Part shown: positions 31,912-42,190 of the stretch, in pieces
How positions within the stretch are numbered: the stretch's first letter is position 1
How the letters are laid out: each line of letters begins with the position of its first letter
Source of the DNA: Muscardinus avellanarius
Lineage: Eukaryota; Chordata; Mammalia; Rodentia; Gliridae
Direction of reading: 5' to 3'
Assembly: GCA_963383645.1 (NCBI GenBank)
Contig: OY726572.1
Coordinates: 72,875,002-72,939,001, forward strand
Length of the DNA: 64,000 nucleotides
Notes under the pieces: model-generated
The model's input: only the letters and a program-made list of their open reading frames with translations
Told to the model about the DNA's origin: nothing
Databases searched by the model: none
Program-made: the position numbers and the translations under genes

Positions 31912-32297
31912 ACACTTTTCTGGTGTGCTGGAACTGTGTCTTGGTAACATGTACTCTTCTCACTCAGTGAAATTATAAACAGTGGTAAGAACAACTCAAA
32001 TAAATGAAAAAGTAATTACATTAATTATTTTATCCCCAGGAATGAGTAAGCAATAGACCATTCCAAACACAGAGGGGGAAAAAAAAACATTTTTCAAGCA
32101 AAATTTGGCATAAGAAGACTGAAATTAGAACAAGGATGGGATCATAAATCTTTCTCTAACCAGATCAAATCAGCAGCCTTCTTGGTTTCTATCAGACAAA
32201 TGCAAACCAATAGCTGCAGCCACCTTTTTCTTGAAATCCAAATATAAGAGCAGTTTTCACTTTACTTATTCCCTGTGTAGGACTGCAGGTTGTTAAT

Positions 32298-32570
32298 AAC
32301 TGGGAATATCAGCTTCTAAAGGACAAGCAAGTGTGATCAGATTAAAACACTTTTAGACAAGACTGGAAACAAGAGCCCAGTGAAATTCAAAATATTCCTT
32401 ATTTGAGTATCTGCCAGCCATAGACTGAAATCTGTATGATTAGATCTGAGTAGTTTATGCTGAAGGGGAGGTACTGGATTAAAAAAAAAAGAAAGAAAGA
32501 AAAAACAGAACAAGACGTAATCTTCTCTCAAAATAACAGGGATCTTATCATGACTATAAAACTCCTCAGT
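32298..32570 (+). repeat. Copy B of a diverged direct duplication
   Basis: Longer partner of 28826-29018, about 3.46 kb downstream. It contains the about 60 bp (near 32402-32455) missing in copy A and an A/AAAG patch at 32480-32506. Its right end runs into a MIR relic. Confidence 0.75.
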
Positions 32571-32680
32571 TCACTTGGCTTTAGATAAGTCACTTTATCT
32601 TCCTGACTTTAAATTGGAAATAACAAAATATCTTCTGCTAATTGCCTGTGCTGTTTTGAGGCTCAAATGAAGGCAAGACA
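32560..32680 (+). mobile_element. MIR relic
   Basis: 'TCAGTTCACTTGGCTTTAGA', 'TAAGTCACTTTATCTTCCTG', 'AAATTGGAAATAACAAAATA', 'GTTTTGAGGCTCAAATGA' in MIR order. Confidence 0.7.
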
Positions 32681-32689
32681 GATTCCTTG

Positions 32690-33110
32690 ATAAAGTCCTA
32701 TGTATCTGATAACATGGCTTTTCTCCTGTGAAAAGGCCTTTTCTCCTGTGTAAAGGCCTTCCTGACTGCCATCTCAAGCAGCCTTCTCCTGGGTATGTTA
32801 TCACCTGTTACAGTGTCTAGGGATCTGGATATCACTTTTCCCGGGTGATGATGGGAGGAGCTATGGAAATTGGATGCACACAGGCCACTGATGCCAGCAA
32901 CCTTACAAGAGACCCAGTAGTTCTGAGGAACAAAGAATGTTCTAGCCTATGGCAAGAAATAATGAAAGCATTTCAAACTTATGGCACAACTTTATAATGT
33001 TGAAAAAAACACGTTACAGGTAACAGAAACTAAAACAAGGGCCTTTTAAAATATATGTCTATTTTACAAGGATGCCTGGCATGGCTGAGGGCTATATATA
33101 AAAGAAAGAA
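32690..33110. other. Unassigned sequence
   Basis: No repeat named. A 22-bp tandem motif with core AAGGCCTT occurs at about 32717-32762. Nothing supports a gene. Confidence 0.4.
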
Positions 33111-33111
33111 A

Positions 33112-33253
33112 ACCTCCTCAACCTCCTCCTCCTCCTCCTCCTCCTCCTCCTCCTCCTCCTCCTCCTCCTCTTCCTCCTTCTCCTTCTCCTTCTCCTTCTT
33201 TGTACTGGAGATTGAAGCCAGGGGCATTCTACTTCCAAGCTACATCCCCAGCC
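33112..33253 (-). mobile_element. SINE right end with (CTC)n/(CTT)n tail
   Basis: (CTC)n at 33112-33168 and TTCTCC units to 33199, then 'TTGTACTGGAGATTGAAGCC' and 'TCCAAGCTACATCCCCAGCCC'. The body is interrupted by the ATGT array. Serine or glutamate runs in the translated frames come only from this array. Confidence 0.88.
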
Positions 33254-33288
33254 CATGTATGTATGTATGTATGTATGTATGTATGTAT
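33254..33288 (+). repeat. (ATGT)n microsatellite
   Basis: About 9 TATG units between two reverse SINEs; the tail of the second inserted SINE is a plausible source. Confidence 0.93.
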
Positions 33289-33305
33289 GAATTGATTATT
33301 TATTA

Positions 33306-33497
33306 TTGTGGTACTGAGTTGAACTCTGGAGTATTCTGCTTTTGATTTGCACCTTTAGCCTTATTTTATTTGAAAAACAGGGTTTCTCTAAGTTGCCAAG
33401 GGCCTTACTAACTTGCTGAAGTTGGTCTGGAACCTGCAGTTCTCCTGTCTCAGCCTCCCAAGTACTGCGATAGCAGCATGTACCACCACACACTTTT
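33306..33497 (-). mobile_element. SINE (lineage O), diverged
   Basis: 'GTGGTACTGAGTTGAACTCTG', 'AAAAACAGGGTTTCTCTAAG', 'CAGCCTCCCAAGTACTGCG', 'ATGTACCACCACACAC'. 33498-33540 repeats the 'GGATTACAGGAATGTGCCACC' head box from a neighbouring copy. Confidence 0.88.
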
Positions 33498-33551
33498 TTG
33501 AGTTCTCCTATTTGGATTACAGGAATGTGCCACCATAACTGACAAGAATTC

Positions 33552-33553
<2 letters not shown>

Positions 33554-33598
<45 letters not shown>
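33554..33598 (+). repeat. (GT)n microsatellite
   Basis: About 22 uninterrupted GT units at the tail of the next reverse SINE. Confidence 0.95.
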
Positions 33599-33599
<1 letters not shown>

Positions 33600-33798
33600 G
33601 GTACTGGGGATTGAAACTGGGGGCATTCTAAATCAGAGCTACATCCCCAGCCCTATTTTTTTATTTTTATTTTTATTTTGAAACAGGGTCTCACTACATT
33701 GATGAGAATCTCATTATTTGCTAAGGTTGTCCTCCAACTGGTGATCCTTCTTTGTCAGCCTTCCAAGTACTGGAATTACAGGCATGCCCCAACACTAC
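33599..33798 (-). mobile_element. SINE (lineage O)
   Basis: 'TGGTACTGGGGATTGAAACTG', 'GAAACAGGGTCTCACTACAT', 'TGGAATTACAGGCATGCCCC' with a shortened head. Confidence 0.9.
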
Positions 33799-33829
33799 CA
33801 GAGAGGAAGAATGCTTTTTAAACACTCAC

Positions 33830-34137
33830 ATATACACTCTAAGTGCATTGTATACTCAATTTTTTCATTAATTTAATATACTTTAACTTTCAAAAATGTG
33901 ATTGTTTTATCTAGAAAATAGTATACTTTGGTTTTGGAAAATTTAACAATTTTTTCAGTATTTCAAAAGATCATGTTTCAATGGCAATGCTAAATCATTG
34001 GTACTTGAGATATCAAAGCCTCTGTCCGTCTGTGTCTATTATCTATTTTGTGAGTGCTACACACTCACTTGACCATAATTTCTGGTACTCGGTAGTTCAT
34101 CCAATATATTTAATGTCTTATTTCTTCCTTTAGGACT
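33830..34137. other. Unassigned AT-rich sequence
   Basis: I see nothing identifiable here. Confidence 0.4.
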
Positions 34138-34262
34138 TTGAATAGGGAACTGGGGAGGAAGCTGTGGTTAAACTCACCGAGTGTCACCATCACTATGAGC
34201 TACATTATGATGTGAGACTAAAATATACCAATAAAAGCATTAAAAATCCAAAATAATAAAAA
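34138..34262 (+). mobile_element. L1 3' tip
   Basis: 'GAGTGTCACCATCACTATGAG', 'CATTATGATGTGAGACTAAA', 'TATACCAATAAAAGCATTAA'. Same 3' UTR type as the antisense part of the inverted L1 at 17815. Confidence 0.8.
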
Positions 34263-34800
34263 AGACAAATAATTTCCCATGTGATTTCCATCAGTTAGAA
34301 ATAATTCTTTGTTCTACCAAAGGAGGTGAAATATATTTCAGATAGTACTGGAGTTGTAAGTAGATTTGAACAAAATCAATATAACAAATGCTTTGCCAGA
34401 GCCTTGGCAAAGAACAAAATATATGCCCAGAGCTAAACATTTTTATTTATTATTGCAGGAGTGATTATTATTATTATTTTTCAGGAGGATGCTGTCAGTC
34501 TAGAACAAGTGGACTGGCTTTTGTGTTTTGAGAGAAAAGATATTTACTCTGAAAGGTCTCTATAAACAATTTCATGAGGTATCTTTAACTAAGTACAAAG
34601 CCCTCTTTTATGATATTAATTCTTTTTTTAGGTCAATTTGAAACATTGGGAGAAGGTTCACATGACATCAATATAATATATCTTCAATACATCTACCACA
34701 TACTATGCAAAAAAAAAAATCCAGATCAATAAACACTTAAAATAAAATGACAAATGGAGTAAAAGAAGGCATATGTTTCATTATACAAGCTAGAGACATA
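34263..34800. other. Unassigned sequence
   Basis: No recognisable element; a TTATTA patch near 34440-34480. Confidence 0.4.
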
Positions 34801-34810
34801 TTTTGTACTT

Positions 34811-34826
34811 CGTGTGTGTGTGTGTA

Positions 34827-34883
<57 letters not shown>

Positions 34884-34896
34884 GTGTGTGTGTGTG
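34811..34896 (+). repeat. (GT)n(GA)n(GT)n compound microsatellite
   Basis: GT units at 34811-34830, about 24 GA units at 34831-34880, then GT again. Tail side of the following reverse SINE. Confidence 0.95.
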
Positions 34897-35104
34897 ATAG
34901 GGGAGGCAATTTGGGATTAAACCTAGGGACATTCTACCTCTGAGCAATACCCCTAGCCCTATTTTTATTTTTTATTTGGAAACAGGGTCTCACTAAGTTG
35001 TGGAGAGCCTCTCTAAGTTGCTGAGGCTGGCTGAGAACTTGCAATCCTCTTGTCTCAGCCTCCCAAGTTTTGGGATTATAAGCATGTACCACCATCCTCA
35101 GCTT
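34897..35104 (-). mobile_element. SINE (lineage O)
   Basis: 'GGGAGGCAATTTGGGATTAAA', 'CATTCTACCTCTGAGCAATAC', 'TTTGGAAACAGGGTCTCACT', 'CACCATCCTCAGCTTA'. Confidence 0.9.
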
Positions 35105-35950
35105 ATATTTTGTCCTTCTAATTCCAAAGAAAAGAGCTATTCTTCCTGCTAGGAGGTACCAACAAACTAGTAAAGAGACTAAATGTACACAGACCATGAC
35201 AGTAGATTCCCACATAAGACATACCTCTATAAAGAAAAATCGTTGTCTAAATTCACTTAGGAAAGTACCAGATGAAGTGAAATTCCAACAGGGTTTTAAA
35301 AGTGATATAGGAGTTTTCTCCAGTAAGAGAGATAAGGAAAACTTCTTCAGCAAAGCAAATGGTGTATGAAAATAACTTAGAATCTTGGCAAAGGGAACCC
35401 AGAGATTAAATTCCAGTTAACAGTTTGTGCTAACAATAATAGTAATAGTAATAACAATAACATAAAAACATAATAACCGCTCATTATTACCAAAGCTCAT
35501 TAAAAACTAACCAGGTTTTCAATATGCTATTTAGAGGACACTGAACACAAAAGCCATACCTCTTAGAAAGGAAGAAAAAATGAAAGGGAAATATATTTTA
35601 TTGAAGAAACTCAAAGCAGAGGGCCAGACAGATGGAACATTGGGTTCCCTAAGCTGCCACTGCTTAGCAGAGAAATGGGGCCAAGATGGTCTAGATGCTT
35701 ACAGCAGGCTGGCCCTACACTGAGCTTACACAAGGGCTTTGAGTCTCCAGTGGATAAAGTATGGCAGTTCTGCACTGATACAAAACCTGGAGTCTCTGCA
35801 TAGAGGAGTCTGAGCTGTCTCACCTTTGGGGAGAGGTCAAACCATATGTTCCAGCTTGACTTTGTGCCAGGCATTATGGGAAGAGCCACTGATGCCAAAC
35901 CTCTGTCATGTTATTGAAAGGCCAATTCATAAAGAAGAGAAAAGTTTCAA
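35105..35950. other. Unassigned sequence
   Basis: No repeat recognised except an AATAGT/AATAAC patch at 35430-35470. The 95-codon antisense frame at 35611-35898 has no features I recognise, and no splice or conservation evidence is visible. Confidence 0.4.
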
Positions 35951-35954
35951 GTTC

Positions 35955-36045
35955 CTGGCTCAGATATTTGTCACCTTGAACAATTTATAAAACGTAAGCC
36001 CCAGGTTTTTTTCTCTGTGAAATAGAAATATAACCTCATGTATTG
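35955..36045 (+). mobile_element. MIR relic
   Basis: 'TCCTGGCTCAGATATTTGTC', 'ACCTTGAACAATTTATAAAA', 'TTTCTCTGTGAAATAGAAAT' follow the MIR core. Confidence 0.65.
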
Positions 36046-36151
36046 CAACATTAATTTGATCTTAGATTAATTACTATTAAAATAAGTGTAAATTTAAAAG
36101 TTGATGTGTTTTCTGTATATGTACCTATGGATTTGTCTTTTTTATATTTTA

Positions 36152-36358
36152 TTTTTTGTGGTGTTGGGGATAGAATCCAGGGGCCTTCTACATCTCGGCT
36201 ATACCCTCAAACCTATTCTATTTTTTATTTGGAATCAGGGTCTCGCTAAATTGCCAAGAACCTCACTGAGTTGCTGAGGCTGGCTTTGAACCTTCAGTCC
36301 TTCTCTCTCGGCCTCCCAAGTACTGGTATTACAAAGCATGCACCACCGTGTCTGGCTG
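36152..36358 (-). mobile_element. SINE (lineage O)
   Basis: 'GTGGTGTTGGGGATAGAATCC', 'CTTCTACATCTCGGCTATACC', 'GAATCAGGGTCTCGCTAAAT', 'CCACCGTGTCTGGCT'. Confidence 0.9.
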
Positions 36359-36890
36359 CATTTGTTTTTTAACAAGGAAGATTCCAAGCATGAGTCACGA
36401 TGAAATATGTCAAAGAGGATTTGGTCCTGCAACAGAAATTTTGAGAGAAGAAAAGAAGTTGTGTTTTGTTTTGTTCTGAAAGCAATACCAGGGAAAGAAT
36501 TTTAAAAGAAGGCCATGATGTGAAACTGAATATTTTCCCCAGCTTCCAATGTATGCAAAGCCAACTGCTATGTGTTGATCCTTAGAGGACTTTGAACTCC
36601 TAAAGCTACGGCATGAGTGAAATAATGAAGCCATGGTTTTAGAGGGACCACAATGCTCAACAGAAAACCTGGCTGATGCAGAAGAGTATGATGTGTGGAT
36701 CTTCTAAAGCTGGTGGCGGGAAACAGAGCAAAGAGTCTTAGAGACTGAGACCAAAGTCCCATGTCTGCACAAAGATGATAAATACAACTGCATATGCTCA
36801 AGTTTTTGGACACTTTAGGGTATTCATTACAAATTGGAGACAGTATTTCTTAGAATTTTTTTTTTTTTTGCTTATCCAGCTAGTTTAATC
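36359..36890. other. Unassigned sequence
   Basis: Moderate GC, no named repeat. Antisense frames at 36410-36634 and 36568-36813 overlap each other and look random. Confidence 0.4.
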
Positions 36891-36891
36891 T

Positions 36892-36957
<66 letters not shown>
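36892..36957 (+). repeat. (CT)n microsatellite
   Basis: About 32 almost perfect CT units; the longest pure dinucleotide tract in the window apart from TA arrays. Confidence 0.96.
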
Positions 36958-36959
<2 letters not shown>

Positions 36960-37697
36960 TTAAGGTGATTCCAAGTAGTAAAAATTCGGTTGGAAAGTAT
37001 TTGCTTTCCTACAGTTAAAAAAAAAAAAAGTTCATGGCTTACAAAGCAAAACAGCTTGAATTGTTACCAAATTTCCTATTAGATGAGTTTAATTACTCAT
37101 GTGAGTTCAACCCATCTGACATTCTGCCAAAAAAATTAAAAAAAAAAAGAGCGTGATTTTTTGGAATTCCTAATACAGTCTTCTGGCCTGGCTTGACTTA
37201 TCATTAGACAAAATGGACCCAAGTTCACAAAGCAGAGAAATAAGGTTCAGCTTCATGAATTCAGCTTATTAGATCCAAAAGAGCTGCACACATTTTTATA
37301 TTGCTTTTAATTTGATATTTTATACCTAGGGAAATTTAGCAGCAATAAAATGTTGAAAAGCAGCATAGCCCTGGATGCTGTGCTGTGAATGTGGCTCAGA
37401 TTTCTGTAGCTCATGGTTACAAGCGTGAGGAAGCTCTTGTAGTCTGGCCTGTTTTATTTGCCATTGTTCTACCCGAGTCATAAAATGAAAACTTGGTAAT
37501 TTTGTGGTAGTGTTTACTATTGTTTCCAATTGGGTTGTTTTGTCTTGTGGTGCATCTTCCTACATTTTGCCCTTTTACTTGGAATCCAACCATTGTAGTT
37601 ATCATTTCAATAGAGAACATGCTGGAAAGGAATAACCCTGTCCATGTAGTCAGGCATTCAGCAGGTATTCTTCAGCAAAGTTGCTGTAATATTAATT
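36958..37697. other. Unassigned sequence
   Basis: Unique-looking, with poly(A) patches at 37017-37029 and 37138-37148. Overlapping short frames on both strands at 37326-37717 give no domain. Confidence 0.4.
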
Positions 37698-37908
37698 TTT
37701 TTGGTACTAAGGATTGAAACCATAGACATTCTGCCTCTGAGCGATATCCTCCCCCCATCTCTTTTGATTTTTTATTGTGAATCAGAGTCTCCTCTCTAGG
37801 TTGTTGAGAGTTTCATTACATTGATGAGACTGTAGTTGAACCTGCAATCCTTCTCTCTCTGCCTCCCAAGTACTAGGATTACAGGTGTGTGTTGCCACAC
37901 CTGGCTTA
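37698..37908 (-). mobile_element. SINE (lineage O)
   Basis: 'TTTTTGGTACTAAGGATTGAA', 'CATTCTGCCTCTGAGCGATA', 'TGTGAATCAGAGTCTCCTC', 'GTTGCCACACCTGGCTTA'. Confidence 0.9.
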
Positions 37909-38095
37909 TAATTCTCATTTATAGAAATAATGGAAATAAGTAAAACACATACGTTAAAATTATCACAGAAAAATTAATTATAAGAATATAAACTCAAGCA
38001 TGTACATGTATATATTTTAATCTTTCTTATATAAAATATAAATGATCCTTATGTTGTTTTGCAAATATTTTTAATGGTCTAATTTATTTATGTTT

Positions 38096-38250
38096 TGTTT
38101 CAGTACTGAAGATTGAATTTAGGGGCATTTTACTCTCAGCTCCACCCCTAGACCTTTTTATTTTGAAACAGGTTCTTGCTACTTTGCTGGAATTGGCCCA
38201 GAACCTGATCTTTCTGTCTCAGTCTCCCAAGTTCTAGGACTAAAATATTA
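38096..38250 (-). mobile_element. SINE (lineage O), internally deleted
   Basis: 'CAGTACTGAAGATTGAATTTA', 'CAGCTCCACCCCTAGACC', 'TTTTGAAACAGGTTCTTGC', 'CAGTCTCCCAAGTTCTAGG'; the head box is decayed. Confidence 0.85.
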
Positions 38251-38491
38251 GGTAACATGCTATTTTCATGAAACAACATATTATAACCTATGTCTTATTA
38301 TTTGAAAACGTCTCTCAACTCCATTTTAAGTGACATCTCAATAAATCAGATAAATATGGTTTAAAAAGTACGTATGTATTTTAAACATTTTTATTTCCTT
38401 TTACTTTAAGACTAAAATCTATATAGTTTTACATGCATATGTATGCATTCGTCTATATTTCTTATTATTTTGCAACATGTTCCTTTATTTT

Positions 38492-38492
<1 letters not shown>

Positions 38493-38532
<40 letters not shown>

Positions 38533-38723
38533 CTAGAAATTGAAACCAGGGGCTTCTACCTCCAAGCGACACTCCCAGCCCTATTTTATTTTTATTTTGA
38601 AACAGGGTCTTACTATCTTGATGACTTTTAGTAACTTGCTAAGGGTGTCCTCAAACCTGCAATCCTCCTGTCCCAGCCTCTCAAGTATTGAGATTAAAAG
38701 CATGCACCACCATGCCTGGCTTG
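38493..38723 (-). mobile_element. SINE (lineage O) with (GT)n tail
   Basis: (GT)19 at 38493-38531, then 'TAGAAATTGAAACCAGGGGC', 'CCAAGCGACACTCCCAGCC', 'GAAACAGGGTCTTACTATC', 'CACCACCATGCCTGGCTTG'. Confidence 0.92.
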
Positions 38724-39385
38724 CAGTACATTTCTAAGATAATTAAGTCAACACCACAGTTTTTATTACTATTCTCTTATAAGAATTTAGAAAATTCTGA
38801 AAGAAAAAGTGCCCTTAAACCAGTTTTCTCAAGGGATCTCATTGTTATTTTGTCCCTTGGCACATTTCACACATTGTAGAAATAGCTTGTCAACTTGCAT
38901 GAACACTTTGGATGGATTATGATTAAAATTACTTTAGATATGAAGAGAATAAATATTTTTATGTATTGAGTATTCCTAAATATTAATGTGATGAATCTCC
39001 CCATTAGTTTTATCTTCTAAAATGTCTTTCAATAGTTTAGTAACTTCTCTGTATAAGTCTTGCATCTATTATATCTATTCCAGAGTGCCCTGTAACTTTT
39101 ATAACTATGAAAATTTTGAAAATTGGCTGAATTATATTATTAATTCAAAAATTTATCTGCATACTCCTTCGTTATTAGTGTAGCATATCATATCATTTAC
39201 AATTGGTGATTTTAATTCTTCCTTTTCAATGTTTTTATCTTTTCTTTGTCCCTTATTTTATTTTATTAAGGTTTTAAATCCTACAATCCATTGTTAACCA
39301 AAATCAATTTTGCAGGCATCTTTGCCTTGTTCCTGCTTTAGAAAATATACTTGAATATTTTACTCATAAGAATCTGCTTTCTGGA
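38724..39385. other. Unassigned AT-rich sequence
   Basis: 38930-39350 has an L1-antisense feel ('TTTTTATCTTTTCTTTGTCC', 'GGTTTTAAATCCTACAATCC'), but nothing solid enough to call. Confidence 0.35.
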
Positions 39386-39577
39386 ATGCTAGTGTGGTGG
39401 CACACACCTGCAAATCCCAGCTCCTCAGGAGGCTGAGGGGAGAAGATCACAAGTTCTGTGCCAGCCTGGGCAATTTAGGGAGACTCTGTCTCATAATAAA
39501 AGTTTAAGAAATAACTGGGGATATAGATGAAAATTAGAACATTCCTACAGTCAATCTCCAGTACTGGAAAAAAAAAG
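39386..39577 (+). mobile_element. SINE (lineage O), diverged
   Basis: 'GCTAGTGTGGTGGCACACAC' head, 'CCAGCCTGGGCAATTTAGG' middle, 'GGGGATATAGATGAAAATTAG', 'TCAATCTCCAGTACTGG' and an A tail. Confidence 0.88.
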
Positions 39578-39717
39578 TTATTTTCTGGAGTACTTTACAT
39601 TTACATATTTCTTTTCCAATGATTTGCAATGTCATTCCTGTCATAAATCAATTTTCTAGCCTAAATCTGATTCTTATTTCACAGTTCTGTTCCCCTAATC
39701 TCTTTTTCTATTGCTGT

Positions 39718-40385
39718 ATGTGATAATTGATTTTAGGTGTCAACTTGATTGAATTAAGGGAAACCCAGATTGCTGGTGAAGCATTATTTTTGTTTAGTCA
39801 TTGTGTTAACTATCCCCAATGCTCCAAGAGGCACTGAGCCCACCTCTGTTCTGCTAAAAGGGTAGTCTAAACCATTTGGCACTGTATTAAAATGATTGGG
39901 CTGCCCTACCATGTCTGTGAGTGTGTTTCTGGAGGAAATTCACATGAGCATTTGTAAACTAAGTGGGGAAGAGCTGCCCTTAATAGGGGGTCACGCCATC
40001 CAGTGAATGGTCTAAGGGCCCAGATAGACCAAAAAGGTAGAGGAAAAATAAATTCTTGTTCTCTTTTCTGAAGCTGCAAGGTCTGTACCCTCTGGATCTT
40101 GAATATAACAATTCTAGCTTCTCCAGCTTTTGAATTCCAGAATTCACACCAAGTATTCTCTGGCCATCAGCCTGGAACTGAGACTTTTATGGTTGGCTGT
40201 TTTGGTTTGAGGCCTTTGAACTGATCTATGGTCCTGGCTCCCTGGTTCTCCAGCTGCAGATGGCCTATTTTGAGACTTCTCAATCTTGATAATAAAGAAA
40301 CCAATTCCTCTGATAAATTCCTTCTGATACATTTCTTTAAATATAGCCTACTAATTCTGTTCCTCTGGAGAATCCTAACTCTCAG
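39718..40385 (+). mobile_element. Old LTR-like mammalian repeat
   Basis: About 665 bp: 'TTTTAGGTGTCAACTTGATTG', 'GGTGAAGCATTATTTTTG', 'GTGTTTCTGGAGGAAATTCAC', 'CCAGCTGCAGATGGCCTATTT', 'GATAATAAAGAAACCAATTCC', 'TTCTGTTCCTCTGGAGAATCC'. These lie in the order of a widespread eutherian LTR-type repeat with TG start and AATAAA near its 3' end. I do not recall the family name with certainty. Confidence 0.65.
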
Positions 40386-40420
40386 TGTATCTTTCTTTAA
40401 TTTATTATCACTAGACATGA

Positions 40421-40685
40421 TAACATGTGACTTTATTTATTTATTTATTTATTTACTTATTTATTTATTTTGCGGGTCTGAGGATGGAACCCAGGGGCAT
40501 TTAACCTCTGAGCTATGCCCCCTGCCCTATTTTTTGTTCTTTACTTTGAAACTGGGTCTCACTGAGTTGCAGAGGGCCTCACTAAGTAGCTGAGGCTGTC
40601 CGCGAACCACGATCCTCCGGTCTCAGCCTCCCAAATGCTGGGATTACAAGCGTGTGCCACCACACCCGGCTAACATGTGACTTTA
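40421..40685 (-). mobile_element. SINE (lineage C) inserted in an older SINE
   Basis: Body 40436-40670 with (TTTA)n tail, 'TGCGGGTCTGAGGATGGAAC', 'CACTGAGTTGCAGAGGGCC', 'GTGCCACCACACCCGGC'. Perfect 15-bp target duplication TAACATGTGACTTTA at 40421-40435 and 40671-40685. The duplicated sequence is itself the head of the older SINE. Confidence 0.95.
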
Positions 40686-40816
40686 ATACTAGAACTTGAG
40701 AGGCTGGAACAGGAGGGTCTCAGATTTGAGGCAAGTGTGCAATAACTCAGTGAGACTGTGTTTAAAGGTAAAAACTATAATAGGGCTGAGTGTGTAGCTC
40801 AAAGGTAGAATGCCCC

Positions 40817-42033
40817 TGAATTCAATTTTTTTTTATTTTTTATTTTTATGTGGAACATACCGAAAATGGCGTACATTCAGACTATGTTTGGTACCCTCCC
40901 CCCATTTCCTCTTTCCCCTCCCAACAATGAGTGTCCAGGTTAACCATGCTATATTTATATTTTTACACAAATCTGGATGTAGCTCCTTTATTAATCAACC
41001 TCAGCCTCCTTCTTCTCCTATCCTTCCATTCTAGCTTTGGTAAGGTTTCTCCTCTATTGTCTGGAGTCCCCCTGCTATCTCTAATACTCCCTAGTTTGGG
41101 CATATTAGGCAAAACATAAGGGCCTTCTCTTCCTGTGCTTGGCTGATCTCACTTAACAAAATGTTCTCCAGGTCTTTCCATCTTCTTGCAAATGGCATGA
41201 TTTTGTTCTTTATAGCTAAGTAGAATTCCATTGTTTGTATTTCCCATAATTTATCAATCCATTCATCTGTTTATGGAGACCTAGGTTGGTTCCATATTTT
41301 GGCTATTATGAATTGTGATGCTATGAACATGGGTATGCATATGTTACTGTAGTTCTCTCATTTCAACCTTTTTGGACAAATCCCCAGGAGATGTATAGCT
41401 GGATCATATGGTGGATCTACTCCCAGTTTTCTAAGGAATCTCCACACTGATCTCCATAGTGGCTGAACTAGTTTGCACTCACAATGAGGTGGATCAAAGA
41501 CTTAGACATTACACCAGAGACTGTGAAGTTATTAGAGGAGGGCATAGGTTCAACACTCCAACATACAGGCACAGATAGTAATTTTCTCAACAAGACCTCC
41601 AAAGTGAAGGAAATTAAAGCAATAATTAACAAGTGGAATGGCATCAAACTAAAAAGTTTCTTCTCATCACAGGAAACCATCAAGAACCTAAAGAGAAAGC
41701 CTACAGAATGGGAGATCTTTACCAGCCACCACTCAGAGGGCTAATATCCAGAATATAAAAAGGACTCAAAAGAATCTACATTATCAAAACAAATAACCCA
41801 ATCAAGAAATGGGCAACTGAATTGAATAGACACTTCACAAAAAGAGATATACAAATGGCCAATAGATACATGAAAAGTTCTACACCATTAGCCATCAGGG
41901 AGATGCAAATCAAAACTACACTGAGATTCCATCTAACCCCGATCAGAGTGGCAAGCATAAAGAAATCAAATAACAACAAATTCTGGTGAGGATGTGGTGA
42001 AAAAGAAACTCTTTTACACTGAATTCAATTTTG
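40817..42033 (-). mobile_element. 5'-inverted (twin-primed) L1 with 13-bp target duplication
   Basis: Perfect TGAATTCAATTTT at 40817-40829 and 42021-42033. Between: T-run, antisense L1 3' UTR/ORF2 end to about 41481 ('TAGCTAAGTAGAATTCCATTG'), then sense ORF2 from 41482 to 42020 ('AGACTGTGAAGTTATTAGAGG', 'CAAGAAATGGGCAACTGAAT'). The sense part is upstream in L1 order and stops about 8-10 nt before the antisense part begins, a small twin-priming deletion. The frame at 41484-41744 reads ORF2 C-terminal sequence (KLLEEG, NKWNGIKLKSFFSSQETI). Confidence 0.93.
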
Positions 42034-42190
42034 AGTAACAAAAACGAGGCAAACAAAACTTTTGACTCATCTGAGATTTTATTTCTCATGAGGTTTAGTA
42101 TTACTTTGCAAGTTTCATTGAATTCCTTGTAGTACTGATAAACAGATAAAAAATATTGAATTAAAAAACCTCAAAATCACTGAATTTACA

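Larger units (their letters stand above)
40409..42060 (+). mobile_element. Old SINE split by two later insertions
   Basis: One diverged SINE in three pieces: head 40409-40435 ('CTAGACATGATAACATGTGA'), middle and right part 40671-40829 ('AACTTGAGAGGCTGGAAC', 'GGCTGAGTGTGTAGCTCAAAG', 'CCTGAATTCAATTTT') and tail 42021-42060 ('GAGTAACAAAAACGAGG'). Removing the insertions 40436-40685 and 40830-42033 with their duplications restores a continuous element. Confidence 0.85.

Noticed and set aside
33055..33345. 96-codon frame with a long serine run (and antisense glutamate run)
   Set aside because: The run is the translation of the (CTC)n/(CTT)n microsatellite, and the rest is SINE sequence. No domain or coding signal.
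34934..35353. 139-codon antisense frame
   Set aside because: Its second half is a SINE read in sense (the 'AYNPKTWEAETRGLQ' peptide is the usual B1-box translation), and the remainder is unassigned DNA.
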